A stretch of 64,000 nt of DNA from Plantibacter flavus. GTDB taxonomy: Bacteria; Actinomycetota; Actinomycetes; Actinomycetales; Microbacteriaceae. The stretch is taken from NCBI RefSeq assembly GCF_900177615.1, contig NZ_FXAP01000002.1, forward strand, positions 186,001-250,000, given 5' to 3'. Positions 44,052-52,339 of this stretch are shown here, one piece after another. The notes below the pieces were generated by a model that did not search any database, was not told the DNA's origin, and saw only the letters and a list, made by a program, of their open reading frames with translations. Positions within the stretch are counted from its first letter, which is position 1, and every line of letters starts with the position of its first letter. The translations under genes were made by a program, and so were the position numbers.

Positions 44052-44711
44052 ATGAAGCAGTCCTCCACCACCCGGCGCTCCGTCGGCCGTCTCCTCGAGC
44101 GCATCGGCGTCGACGAACACTGGCGCACGGTCCCGAACCTCATCACGATCACCAGACTGGTCCTCCTCCCAGCGCTCGTGCCACTCCTCCTGAACGGACT
44201 CTTCGCTGCTGCGCTCATCCTCACGGTGCTCGCATTCCTGTCCGACTTCCTCGACGGCCACATCGCCCGCCGGACCGGCCAGGTCACCGCGCTCGGCACC
44301 TGGCTCGACCCCGTCGCCGACCGGGTGGCCGGGCTCGCCGTCATGTTCGGCCTCGCCGCGGGGCACGCCATCCCGTGGCAGTTCGTCGCGCTCGTCCTCG
44401 TCCCCGACGTCGTCCTGTTCCTCGTGTCGGTGATCCGCTTCGGCGGGGACCCTCGGGTGCCGGTCACCCGGATCGGCAAGGTCCGCACCGCGGTCCTCTT
44501 CGCCGGACTCACGTCCGTCCTCCTGGGCATGGCCCTGCTGGAGACGGCGCTGCTCCCCGGCTGGGTTCCGGTCCTCGTCGGCGCGGGATTCGCCGCGTGC
44601 CTCCTCGGGCTCGTCGGTCACTGGATCGCCGGCGCCCAGTACCTGCACGCCATGCTGACGAAGCCGGGGCACCGCGACGCGACGCCCACCCCGGTCGGCG
44701 CTGGGGCCTGA
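44052..44711 (+). CDS. CDP-alcohol phosphatidyltransferase family protein (PgsA-like)
   Basis: A 219-residue membrane enzyme. The catalytic signature of the family, DG(x2)AR(x8)G(x3)D(x3)D, is complete in DFLDGHIARR...GTWLDPVAD at residues ~58-82. It would exchange CMP of a CDP-alcohol for a polar alcohol, as in phosphatidylglycerolphosphate or cardiolipin synthesis. The ATG at 44052 has AAGGAAC upstream. A GTG at 43980, 24 codons earlier and six bases after the -10, gives an in-frame leaderless alternative with a Thr/Arg-rich leader. Two start forms are possible. Confidence 0.85.
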   Translation: MKQSSTTRRSVGRLLERIGVDEHWRTVPNLITITRLVLLPALVPLLLNGLFAAALILTVLAFLSDFLDGHIARRTGQVTALGTWLDPVADRVAGLAVMFGLAAGHAIPWQFVALVLVPDVVLFLVSVIRFGGDPRVPVTRIGKVRTAVLFAGLTSVLLGMALLETALLPGWVPVLVGAGFAACLLGLVGHWIAGAQYLHAMLTKPGHRDATPTPVGAGA

Positions 44712-44737
44712 CGCGACGCCCACGGAGCCGCTGAAGG

Positions 44738-44995
44738 CACCCTTCGACAAGCTCAGGGGACCGGAAGGAGAACTCAGGGGGCCGGAAGGGAAGCTCAGGG
44801 GACCGGAAACCACTCGGGACCCCTTCCCCGGTCACTGAGCCTGTCGAAGTGCACACGGACAACCCCCCCCCTTCGACAAGCTCAGGGACCGGAAGGAGAA
44901 CTCAGGGACCGGAAGGAGAACTCAGAGGACCGGAAAGAGAACTCAGAGGACCGGAAGGGGACGCTCAGTGGCCTGAACCGCAACTCAGGGAACGA
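44738..44995. repeat. CTTCGACA-family repeat block
   Basis: Mixed tandem (GAACTCAGGGACCGGAAGGA-type) and inverted units fill the 291-bp gap before the pyridoxal kinase gene. A run of nine C residues occurs at 44863-44871, between a CTGTCGAAG arm and its CTTCGACAAG partner. No gene in this gap. Confidence 0.8.
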
Positions 44996-45002
44996 GACCC
45001 GC

Positions 45003-45851
45003 TCAGACCGCCGTCGCCGTGAACTGCAGGCGCGGGTTCGCGTAGAACTCCTGCGCCTCGACGAGCTGCAGCTCGCGCTGGCCGGAGCGGTAGGTGAGCT
45101 CGACGAGGTCGAACACACTCGACGCCGTGCGCTCGAGGGCGAGCTTCGCGTCGCGCGTCTCGCCGTAGTGTGCGGCGAACAGCGCGGCCGTGACGTCGCC
45201 GGATCCGTTCGCCTTGAACGGCAGCAACGGCGTCTGGATGATCCATCGACCGGCGTCGTCCACGACGAGCATCTCGATCGTCTCGGGGTCGCGGTCGGGA
45301 CGCTCGACGCTCGTCACCAGGACGACCGACGGGCCCATCGCGCGCGCCAGTTCGACCGACGCCAACGTGGACTCGAGCGAAGCGGGCTCAGTACCGGTGA
45401 GGAAGCCCAGCTCGAACTGGTTCGGCGTGATGATGTCGGCGTTCGGCACGACGCGGTCGCGCAGCAGATCAGGGATCTCTGGAGCGACGAAGCAGCCGGA
45501 CTTCGCGTTGCCCATGACCGGGTCGCACGCGTACAGCGCGTCGGGGTTCGCCGCCTTGACCCGCTGCACCGCGTCCACGATGACGTCGCCGATGCCGACG
45601 CCGCCCTGGTAGCCCGAGAGCACGACGTCGATCTGCGGGAACGCACCGCGCTCCTCGACACCGGTGATGACCTCACCGACCTGCTCGGGCGAGATGAGCG
45701 GCCCGCGCCACGCGCCGTACCCGGTGTGGTTCGAGAAGTTCACCGTGTTGACCGGGATCACCTCGACGCCGATGCGCTGGAGGGGGAACACGGCCGCGGA
45801 GTTGCCGACGTGCCCGTAGGCCACGGCTGACTGGATGGAGAGGATCTTCAC
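45003..45851 (-). CDS. pdxY: Pyridoxal kinase (PdxY-type)
   Basis: A 282-residue ribokinase-fold enzyme: SVQSAVAYGHVGNSAAVFPLQ-type start (here ILSIQSAVAYGHVGNSA), substrate loop NFSNHTGYGAWRG, ACDPVMGNAKSG and the anion hole FKANGSGDVTAALF with the catalytic Asp. It phosphorylates pyridoxal in B6 salvage. GTG start is taken because it gives the canonical MKILSIQ start; no strong ribosome site. Divergent from the diacylglycerol-kinase-type gene. Confidence 0.9.
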   Translation of the reverse strand: MKILSIQSAVAYGHVGNSAAVFPLQRIGVEVIPVNTVNFSNHTGYGAWRGPLISPEQVGEVITGVEERGAFPQIDVVLSGYQGGVGIGDVIVDAVQRVKAANPDALYACDPVMGNAKSGCFVAPEIPDLLRDRVVPNADIITPNQFELGFLTGTEPASLESTLASVELARAMGPSVVLVTSVERPDRDPETIEMLVVDDAGRWIIQTPLLPFKANGSGDVTAALFAAHYGETRDAKLALERTASSVFDLVELTYRSGQRELQLVEAQEFYANPRLQFTATAV

Positions 45852-46021
45852 GATGTCGCAATCACGATGGGGAGGCCGCCGCGGACACTGCGTTCGTGGC
45901 GGGCATGGACGGTGCCTGCAAGGACTCAACGATACTCTTCCACCGCCTGCAGAACCCGCGTGCCGCGTCAACCCGTGAGCGGGATGCCCCTCGCCCGCGT
46001 GTCCGCTCCTATGCTGATCGG

Positions 46022-47032
46022 ATGACGACTCCTGAGAGCACGACCACGCCGAGCGACACCACGGCGACCAAGACCGCCGCCGTCATCTACAACCCTGTGA
46101 AGGTCGACCTCGACGCACTCCGGGAGTCGATCGACCGCTCCGCCGCCGACGCGGGCTGGGGCGAGTCGCTCTGGCTCGAGACGAGCATCGACGACGTCGG
46201 CCAGGGCGTCACCGCCGAGGCGATCGCCGCGAAGGTCGACCTCGTCATCGCGGCCGGCGGCGACGGAACGGTCCGTGCGGTCTCCGAGGCACTCCGGGGC
46301 AGCGGGATCCCCCTCGCGCTCCTCCCCTCCGGCACCGGCAACCTCCTCGCCCGCAACCTCAAGCTCACCCTGAACGACCTCCCGGGTTCCGTCATCACGG
46401 CGTTCACCGGCGACGACAAGCCCATCGACCTCGGCGTCATCGACATCGAGCGCGCCGACCACTCGCGCGACCGCCACGTGTTCGTCGTCATGGCCGGCAT
46501 GGGTATCGACGCGAAGATGATCAAGAACACGGACGACGACCTCAAGGCGAAGGCCGGTTGGGCTGCCTACATCGACGCGATCGTGAAGTCGCTGCGCGAC
46601 CCCGACGAGCTGCACCTGCGCTTCCGCATCGACGACGAGCCGCAGACCCGCGCCACCGTCCACACCGTCATCATCGGCAACTGCGGTTCACTGCCGGCCA
46701 ACATTCTGCTGCTGCCGGACGCGGTCGTCGACGACGGCCTGTTCGACCTCATGTTCATGCGCCCGGGCGGCATCCTCGGGTGGATCCGCATCTGGGCGAA
46801 GGTCGCCTGGGTGAACGGCGTCCTCCGTCGCACGAAGGCGGGCAAGGCCCTCGCCGGCAAACAGAAGGACGACGGCGACCTCCGGTACGGCACCGCGAAG
46901 CGCTTCGTCGCCCGCATGTCGAAGCCGGAGGAGATCGAACTCGACGGTGACGGCTTCGGCAAGGCCGTCGCGATCAACACCTGGATCGAGCCGGGTGCCC
47001 TCACCGTCCGCGTTCCGGCTGCGGCGGAGTAG
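46022..47032 (+). CDS. Diacylglycerol/lipid kinase-family protein
   Basis: A 336-residue DAGK catalytic-domain protein. AAGGDGTVRAVSEAL near residue 80 is the nucleotide-binding GGDGT motif; PSGTGNLLARNL near 105 follows. C-terminal beta-sandwich domain with MSKPEEIELDGDGFG. It phosphorylates a lipid alcohol such as diacylglycerol in the membrane. TATGCT (46010-46015) ends 6 nt before the ATG, predicting a leaderless mRNA. Confidence 0.9.
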   Translation: MTTPESTTTPSDTTATKTAAVIYNPVKVDLDALRESIDRSAADAGWGESLWLETSIDDVGQGVTAEAIAAKVDLVIAAGGDGTVRAVSEALRGSGIPLALLPSGTGNLLARNLKLTLNDLPGSVITAFTGDDKPIDLGVIDIERADHSRDRHVFVVMAGMGIDAKMIKNTDDDLKAKAGWAAYIDAIVKSLRDPDELHLRFRIDDEPQTRATVHTVIIGNCGSLPANILLLPDAVVDDGLFDLMFMRPGGILGWIRIWAKVAWVNGVLRRTKAGKALAGKQKDDGDLRYGTAKRFVARMSKPEEIELDGDGFGKAVAINTWIEPGALTVRVPAAAE

Positions 47033-47043
47033 GTCGCGCGCCC

Positions 47044-48372
47044 TCAGCTCAGCGCTCTGCGTGGCGTGACCCGTCGGGCCCAGAGCAGCACGGGGATGAG
47101 CAGGAGGGCGAGCACGCCGCCCGCGATCGACAGCGCACCGTAGCCGACACCCGCCATCACGACGCCGGACATGACGCCGGCTCCGGCACCGGCGAGCGCG
47201 ATGAGGACGTCGAGCGTGCCCTGGGTGCGGGCACGGTTGGCGGGCACGGTGTGGTCGACGACGAGCGCGGTGCCCGCGATGAGCCCGAAGTTCCAGCCGA
47301 GTCCGAGGAGGGCGAGCGCCAGGATGAGCAGGCCGAGCGAGTCCGCCGGCGCGAGGGCTCCCGTGACACCGGCGAGCAGGAGGGTCACCCCGGCGGCGAT
47401 CGCCATCGGGGTGCGGCCGATGCGGTCGACCAGGACGCCGGTCACGAGCGAGGGGAGGTACATCGCCGCGATGTGGATCCCGATCACGAGCCCGACCTCG
47501 CCGAGGCCGTGGTGGTGGGCGCGCATGTGCACCGGGGTCATGGTCATCACCGCCACCATGGCGATCTGCGTGACCACCATGACCGCAGCGCCGACGTAGG
47601 CACCGACGCCGGGACGCGGGCGAGGGACGGTCGTCGGCGACACCTGCTTCGACCCCACCTGCTCCGCGGCGGTCTGCTCCACCTCCAGCTGCGCGAGCTC
47701 GGCGTCGAGACGGCGGGCGAGGAGGAACGGGTCGGGTCGGAGCAGCACGAGGAACGCCGTCCCGGCCGCGAGGTAGGCGACCGCGGCGAGGAGGAACGGC
47801 CCGGCGAGCGCCGGGAGCCCGAGGCCGGTCGCGAAGGCTCCCAACGGCTCGACGAGGTTGGGTCCGGCGACGGCGCCGAGCGTCGTCGACACCATCGCGA
47901 CGCTGATCGCCGAACCACGACGGGCCGGGGTCGCGAGGTCGGTCCCCGCGTAGCGTGCCTGGAGGTTCGTGGCCGTGCCCGCTCCGTAGACGAACAGTGA
48001 CAGGAAGAGGATCGGCACCAGGGCGGTGGTGGCGGCGACGACCACACCGATCGCGCCGACGCCGCCCGCCGCGAATCCGAGTCCGAGCCCGATGCGCCGG
48101 CCGAGCCGCTGGGTCACGCGCCCGACGAGGAACGCGGTGAGCGCGGAGCCGAGGGTCAGGAGCGCGGCCGCGACGCCCGCGAGGCTCATGCTGCCGAGGA
48201 CGTCCTGCACGAGGAGCGCCCCGACCGTCACCCCGGCGGCGAGACCGGCACCGCCGAGGACCTGGCTGATGACGACGACCGTGAGCGTCCGCCGCTGGAC
48301 GCGGGCTCGCTCGGCGGCGATGACAGCCCTGGCGGCGGTCTCCCGGGAGTCGCTCTCGCCGCGCCCGCTCAT
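47044..48372 (-). CDS. MFS transporter (12 TM, drug/efflux-like)
   Basis: A 442-residue major-facilitator protein. Twelve helices, with the loop 2-3 signature GRVTQRLGRRIGLGLG and the loop 8-9 GVLVDRIGRTPMAIAAG. A ~35-residue cytoplasmic loop (LDAELAQLEVEQTAAE...) separates the halves. Resembles efflux-type permeases; substrate unknown. Converges on the lipid kinase gene, with 11 bp between stops. Confidence 0.88.
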   Translation of the reverse strand: MSGRGESDSRETAARAVIAAERARVQRRTLTVVVISQVLGGAGLAAGVTVGALLVQDVLGSMSLAGVAAALLTLGSALTAFLVGRVTQRLGRRIGLGLGFAAGGVGAIGVVVAATTALVPILFLSLFVYGAGTATNLQARYAGTDLATPARRGSAISVAMVSTTLGAVAGPNLVEPLGAFATGLGLPALAGPFLLAAVAYLAAGTAFLVLLRPDPFLLARRLDAELAQLEVEQTAAEQVGSKQVSPTTVPRPRPGVGAYVGAAVMVVTQIAMVAVMTMTPVHMRAHHHGLGEVGLVIGIHIAAMYLPSLVTGVLVDRIGRTPMAIAAGVTLLLAGVTGALAPADSLGLLILALALLGLGWNFGLIAGTALVVDHTVPANRARTQGTLDVLIALAGAGAGVMSGVVMAGVGYGALSIAGGVLALLLIPVLLWARRVTPRRALS

Positions 48373-48382
48373 GCTCCGGCCG

Positions 48383-48661
48383 TCAGCGTCGCGTGGAGAT
48401 GCGACCGTAGGCGTCGACCGTCACGATGAGCGACTCGACCTTGCGGTTCACGACGCGGATGATCACGACGATGAGCCAGAGCCCGCCGGTGATGAGCGTC
48501 AGGATCAGGTTCCAGAACCAGCCGATGCGCTTCTGCCGCTGCAGCACGGCCTGCTGGCCCTGCACCGACGACACCGTCCAACCGCGCGCGGCGTAGCGGG
48601 CGACTTCGGCGTTCAGGACGGCGGTGAGCTGCTCCATCGGGAGCGGAGTGGAGGAGGACAT
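48383..48661 (-). CDS. Small membrane-anchored hypothetical protein
   Basis: A 92-residue protein: helical, amphipathic N-terminus (MEQLTAVLNAEVARYAARGW), a single hydrophobic segment (FWNLILTLITGGLWLIVVII) and a basic tail. Start codon has TAGATT (48668-48673) 6 nt upstream, indicating a leaderless mRNA. No family recognised. 10 bp ahead of the MFS gene on the same strand, so possibly co-transcribed. Confidence 0.65.
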   Translation of the reverse strand: MSSSTPLPMEQLTAVLNAEVARYAARGWTVSSVQGQQAVLQRQKRIGWFWNLILTLITGGLWLIVVIIRVVNRKVESLIVTVDAYGRISTRR

Positions 48662-48688
48662 GCCTCGAATCTACCCGTCGCGGGCACC

Positions 48689-48850
48689 CGGTCCCTGAGC
48701 CTGTCGAAGGGCGCCCCGCCCACGAGCACACCGCCGGTCCCTGAGCCCACCACCGCCGGTCCCTGCGCCCACCACCCTCGCTCCCTGAGCCCACCACCCT
48801 CGGTCCCTGAGCCCACCACCCTCGGTCCCTGAGCCTGTCGAAGGGCGCCC
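48689..48850. repeat. GGTCCCTGAG-type repeat block
   Basis: Copies of CGGTCCCTGAGCCTGTCGAAGG flank several GGTCCCTGAGCCCACCACC tandem units in the ~200-bp gap. The right-hand copy ends just before the acetyltransferase promoter. Same family as the block at 35.3 kb. Confidence 0.8.
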
Positions 48851-48862
48851 TACGATCGATGT

Positions 48863-49378
48863 ATGCGCATCCGTCTCGCCGAACCCGCCGACCTGCCTGG
48901 CGTCCTCGCCATCCACACCGACGCCGTCGCGAACGGTGTCGCGATCTGGACCGAGGTCACACCCGACCTCGCCGAGCGCGAGGCCTGGCTCGCCCGCCAC
49001 CAGGAGCCGGGCCGGGTCGCGCTCGTCGCCATCGCCGACGGCCCCGACGACGCGCTGCCCGAGGGTGGCGTCCTCGCCTACGGCGGTTACGGCCCGTACG
49101 CCGCGAAGGACGGGTACCGCCACACCGTCGAGAACTCCGTGTACGTCCACCCGGACGCGCAGGGGCGCGGCCTCGGCAAGGCACTCATGGTCGAGTTGTT
49201 GGAACGTGCCACGGCCGACGGCCACCACGTCATGCTCGCCCTCATCGAGGCCGAGAACACCGCATCGATCGCCCTGCACACGAAGCTCGGGTTCGAACAG
49301 GTCGGCCTGCTGCCGGAGGTCGGGACGAAGTTCGGCCGCTGGCTCGACCTCGCCATCCTGCGCCGCACGCTCGCCTGA
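48863..49378 (+). CDS. GNAT acetyltransferase (phosphinothricin-acetyltransferase-like)
   Basis: A 171-residue GNAT protein with a start IRLAEPADLPGVLAIHTDAV, VYVHPDAQGRGLGKALMVELL as acetyl-CoA loop, and NTASIALHTKLGFEQVG. The order and length resemble the Bar/Pat type that acetylates an amino group of phosphinothricin-like compounds; more generally a small-molecule N-acetyltransferase. TACGAT (48851-48856) sits 6 nt before the ATG (leaderless). Confidence 0.85.
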   Translation: MRIRLAEPADLPGVLAIHTDAVANGVAIWTEVTPDLAEREAWLARHQEPGRVALVAIADGPDDALPEGGVLAYGGYGPYAAKDGYRHTVENSVYVHPDAQGRGLGKALMVELLERATADGHHVMLALIEAENTASIALHTKLGFEQVGLLPEVGTKFGRWLDLAILRRTLA

Positions 49379-49385
49379 GCAGGAT

Positions 49386-51347
49386 CTACGAACCCGAACC
49401 GGCCATCACGACCCGGGCGACCGCACCCACACCGAGGTCCACGGTGCGCGGCTCGGACGCGCCGGTCAGGACGACCCGGACCGGTGTCTCGCCGAGGTTG
49501 CCGAGGATCACGACGGTCTCGCCGGCGGCATCGACGGCGGCGATCGCGGTCACACCTGCCGGCGAGACGGGTGGCACGGCGACAGGCTGCACGGCGACGG
49601 GCGACCCGGCACCGAGCGACACCCCGCCGATCTCGACCGCGACGCGCTGCCGGCCGCTGAGCTCGGCGATCCACCCGAGCGCCCGGCCCGCAGCCGTGAG
49701 CGTCCCGTCGGCCGTGACGAGCCCACGCGGTCCGGTCGCCTCGAAGTACGACAACGATTCGACACCGGAGACGGCCAGCGCCGCGACACTGCCGACGACC
49801 CACGCGCCGAGCGCCTCGGCCGACTGCCGCTCGTCCGTCGCGCCGGGCACGTGCTCCGCGCCGAAGCCCGCACGGAGTTCCGGGTCGCTGGCGTCGCCCG
49901 CACTCGCCCGCGTGGTTGCGACCGCGTTGTAGCGGGCGCCGAGCGTGACCGGGCCGACGTGCAGCGGGCGGCCGTCGGCGATCCTGACAGCGTCCGCCAC
50001 GACGACGGCCTGCATCCCGAGCGACTCGACGAGCTGGTGCCCGCCGCGGTCGTGCATGAACGGCGTGACGCTGAACGCCACGGGGCCCTCCCAGCGCTCG
50101 AGGCGCGCGTGGTTGCGGTTGAGCTCCGTGAAGTGCGCGCGTGTGCCGCCGATGAGCTCGGGGTGCGGCGTCGGGGCCTCGGCCCACAGGGTTCGCAGGA
50201 CGTCGCCGAGCGCGGTCAGCAGCGCGCCCTCCGAGAGGTGGGTGCGGCGATGGAACGCCCCGACGCGCAGGACGGGCACGACCGCGTCGCGGAGCCGCCG
50301 CAGCACCGGCTCGGCCTCCTCGCCCGTCCCGAGCACCAGTCGGAGGTCGAGGAGCCTGGCGCCGGCCTGGCGCACGGCGCGGTCGAGGATGGCGGGCCAG
50401 TCCGGGTTGGTCGGGTCGATCTCCACGAGGATCCCGGCGATCGGGTCCGGGACCACCGCACCAGTGCGTCCACCGTCGGGGTCGCTCGAGACCGAGGTCG
50501 AGATCGTGGGGACGACGCTGTCGAGTGGCGCGCCGATCCGCGCTTCGACCGGCTCGGAGACCGGGTCCTCTCGTCCCGCCGCCAGCTCCGTCTCGGGCAC
50601 GACCGTCACGGCGAGCGGTGTGGGCAGTGGGGCGTCGGCACGCTCGGCAGCGTCGACCCGCGCACAGCTGACCTCGACGGACTGCTCCACGACGTCACCG
50701 ACCGCCAGCGCCACGGGGAACGGCAACGAGAGCGGCGTCGAGTAGGTCTTGAACGAGGCGTCGGTCCAGTTACGCTGGTCCTCCATCTCGAAGACGTCAC
50801 CGCTGAGGCGGGTCGTGGTCGCGATACGGTCGCCGGTCCAGGCGAGGGACTCGATGCGGATGGCCGGCTGATGCGGAGCGACGTGCTCCGGGAGGCGCGT
50901 GGTCGTCGTGGAGCCCTCCGGGTGGCCGACGACGAGCTCGGTGCCGGCGAGGGCCGGTGACTGCAACACGATGAGACCGATGCGCGCGCGCCGGAACGCG
51001 GCGGTCACCTCGGCCCGGACGGCGACCCGCAATGTCGACGCACCGAGGTCGACCGACAGGGACCAGGCGACGGTCTCGCCGTCGTCGCCGACGCGGCCGC
51101 GCAACTGCAAGCCGCTCGTCGTGTGGTCGACCGCGTCGACGATGACGGGCAGCGTCTTCCAGTCCTGGTCGCGGACGACGAAGCGGATGCTGCGCAGCAC
51201 GAGCTCGCCGTCGAAGGCGATGTCGTCCAGCTCCGAGCCGCGGAGCGAGGCCGACCAGGGTCCTCGGCCGACGGCGAGGGCGTCGCGCTCGCGGTCGAGC
51301 AGGAGGTCGGATGCGACGCGGAAGGTGGTTCCCGAACGCGAGGTCAT
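49386..51347 (-). CDS. apnL: D-apionate lactonase (ApnL-like)
   Basis: A 653-residue protein with the TIM-barrel lactonase layout of ApnL: N-terminal beta-rich part (AFDGELVLRSIRFVVRDQDW) and the hallmark QRNWTDASFKTYSTPL near residues 185-200, GTRAHFTELNRNHARLE and SVTPFMHDRGGHQLVESLG later, and a C-terminal beta domain. ApnL hydrolyses D-apionolactone to D-apionate. Last gene of the locus, 10 bp after the SDR gene. A short Pro/Val/Thr-rich insert lies near 245-290. Assignment rests on motif recall plus the neighbouring ApnO and OiaC genes. Confidence 0.82.
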   Translation of the reverse strand: MTSRSGTTFRVASDLLLDRERDALAVGRGPWSASLRGSELDDIAFDGELVLRSIRFVVRDQDWKTLPVIVDAVDHTTSGLQLRGRVGDDGETVAWSLSVDLGASTLRVAVRAEVTAAFRRARIGLIVLQSPALAGTELVVGHPEGSTTTTRLPEHVAPHQPAIRIESLAWTGDRIATTTRLSGDVFEMEDQRNWTDASFKTYSTPLSLPFPVALAVGDVVEQSVEVSCARVDAAERADAPLPTPLAVTVVPETELAAGREDPVSEPVEARIGAPLDSVVPTISTSVSSDPDGGRTGAVVPDPIAGILVEIDPTNPDWPAILDRAVRQAGARLLDLRLVLGTGEEAEPVLRRLRDAVVPVLRVGAFHRRTHLSEGALLTALGDVLRTLWAEAPTPHPELIGGTRAHFTELNRNHARLERWEGPVAFSVTPFMHDRGGHQLVESLGMQAVVVADAVRIADGRPLHVGPVTLGARYNAVATTRASAGDASDPELRAGFGAEHVPGATDERQSAEALGAWVVGSVAALAVSGVESLSYFEATGPRGLVTADGTLTAAGRALGWIAELSGRQRVAVEIGGVSLGAGSPVAVQPVAVPPVSPAGVTAIAAVDAAGETVVILGNLGETPVRVVLTGASEPRTVDLGVGAVARVVMAGSGS

Positions 51348-51357
51348 GATCGTCGAC

Positions 51358-52110
51358 TCAGAGGCTCGTCATGCCGCCGTCGACCCGGAAGGTCGCTCCG
51401 GTGGCGAAGCTCGACTCGTCGCTGGCGAGGTACACCATGATGCCCTCGACGTCCGAAGCCTGGCCGGGACGACCGAGCGGGATTCGCCCGACGATCGCGG
51501 CGCGGGACTCGGGGTCGCCGGAGATCGCGGTGACGAGCGGCGTCTCCGTGTAGCCGGGGACGACGGTGTTCACGCGGATCCCCTGATCGGCGTAGGCCGC
51601 GGCGACGGTCCGGCCGAGGCCGTGGATCCCGGCCTTGGTCGAGCTGTACGCCGTGAAGTCGGCGCCTTCGCCGTTGAGACCGGTCGGGCTGCCCGTGAGG
51701 ATGATCGAGCCGCCGCGTCCGAGCATGGCGCGGACGGCGTGCTTCGTCGTGAGGAAGGTGCCGGTGAGGTTGATGTCGACCGTGCGCTGCCAGACCTCGA
51801 GGTCGAGGTCGGCGATCTTCGCGTCCTGGCCGAAGAGCTGCACCCCGGCGTTCGCGACGACGACGTCCGGGGTCTTGCCGGCTGCGTCCATGACCGCGAA
51901 GGCGGCCTCGACACTCGCTTCGTCGGCGATGTCGAGTCGCACGGCGATGGCGGTCGGGAAGGGTGCCGCCGCATCGCGGGCGGCCTGGATGTCGCGGTCG
52001 GAGAAGACGACGGCGGCGTCCTCCCGCGCGAACCGTTCGGCGACCGAGCGTCCGATCCCCGATCCGGCTCCCGTCACGAGCGCGGTCTTTCCTGCAAGTC
52101 GTCCAGTCAT
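51358..52110 (-). CDS. SDR oxidoreductase of the apionate locus
   Basis: A 250-residue classical SDR: TGAGSGIG (13-20), NAGVQ near 87, catalytic Ser141, Tyr155 and Lys159 (TAYSSTKAG), and C-terminal FRVDGGMTSL. In known apiose pathways the first oxidation (apiose to apionolactone) is by ApsD, a GFO/IDH-type enzyme; none is visible here, so this SDR is a candidate substitute. It lies first in a two-gene unit with ApnL, behind a promoter carrying the CAACCGGTTG palindrome. Substrate not proven. Confidence 0.85.
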   Translation of the reverse strand: MTGRLAGKTALVTGAGSGIGRSVAERFAREDAAVVFSDRDIQAARDAAAPFPTAIAVRLDIADEASVEAAFAVMDAAGKTPDVVVANAGVQLFGQDAKIADLDLEVWQRTVDINLTGTFLTTKHAVRAMLGRGGSIILTGSPTGLNGEGADFTAYSSTKAGIHGLGRTVAAAYADQGIRVNTVVPGYTETPLVTAISGDPESRAAIVGRIPLGRPGQASDVEGIMVYLASDESSFATGATFRVDGGMTSL

Positions 52111-52192
52111 CGTCGCCTGTCTCTCGTGCGGTGTTCGGGGGTGTCGCGTGGTGCTGCGGTGGGTGTCGCGGGTGGTGCATCGGGTCGTCTGC

Positions 52193-52218
52193 AGCCTATC
52201 CGGCACAACCGGTTGACC
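52193..52218 (-). promoter_or_regulatory. Operator and weak promoter ahead of the SDR/apnL unit
   Basis: CAACCGGTTGACC (52206-52218, inner 10-mer CAACCGGTTG palindromic) lies within a possible promoter on the minus strand, -10 TAGGCT (52193-52198) and a poor -35 TGCGGT 17 bp upstream. The identical 13-mer recurs at 58560-58572 in the main operon promoter. It is probably bound by the FCD-type regulator at 58686. Confidence 0.65.
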
Positions 52219-52249
52219 GCATCTGACGTCGGAATTGTCTGGTGCAGGA

Positions 52250-52334
52250 TTCCCCAACTCAGGAGCCGGTGGGCGTGTCGGCCCGCCAGGGGGGACAGCG
52301 GACCGACACGCCGAAGCGCTCCTGAGTTGGGGAA
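52250..52334 (-). terminator. Large nested hairpin downstream of apnO
   Basis: TTCCCCAACTCAGGAGC (52250-52266) and GCTCCTGAGTTGGGGAA (52318-52334) are perfectly complementary over 17 bp. Inside, GGCGTGTCGG (52272-52281) pairs with CCGACACGCC (52303-52312). The structure starts 6 bp beyond the apnO stop, so it would terminate or stabilise the end of the operon transcript, and isolates the SDR/apnL unit. Confidence 0.75.
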
Positions 52335-52339
52335 GTGGG

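Noticed and set aside
44863-44871. Poly-C tract as a phase-variable switch
   Set aside because: The nine-C run lies in intergenic repeat DNA and is not in a promoter or reading frame that would be switched.
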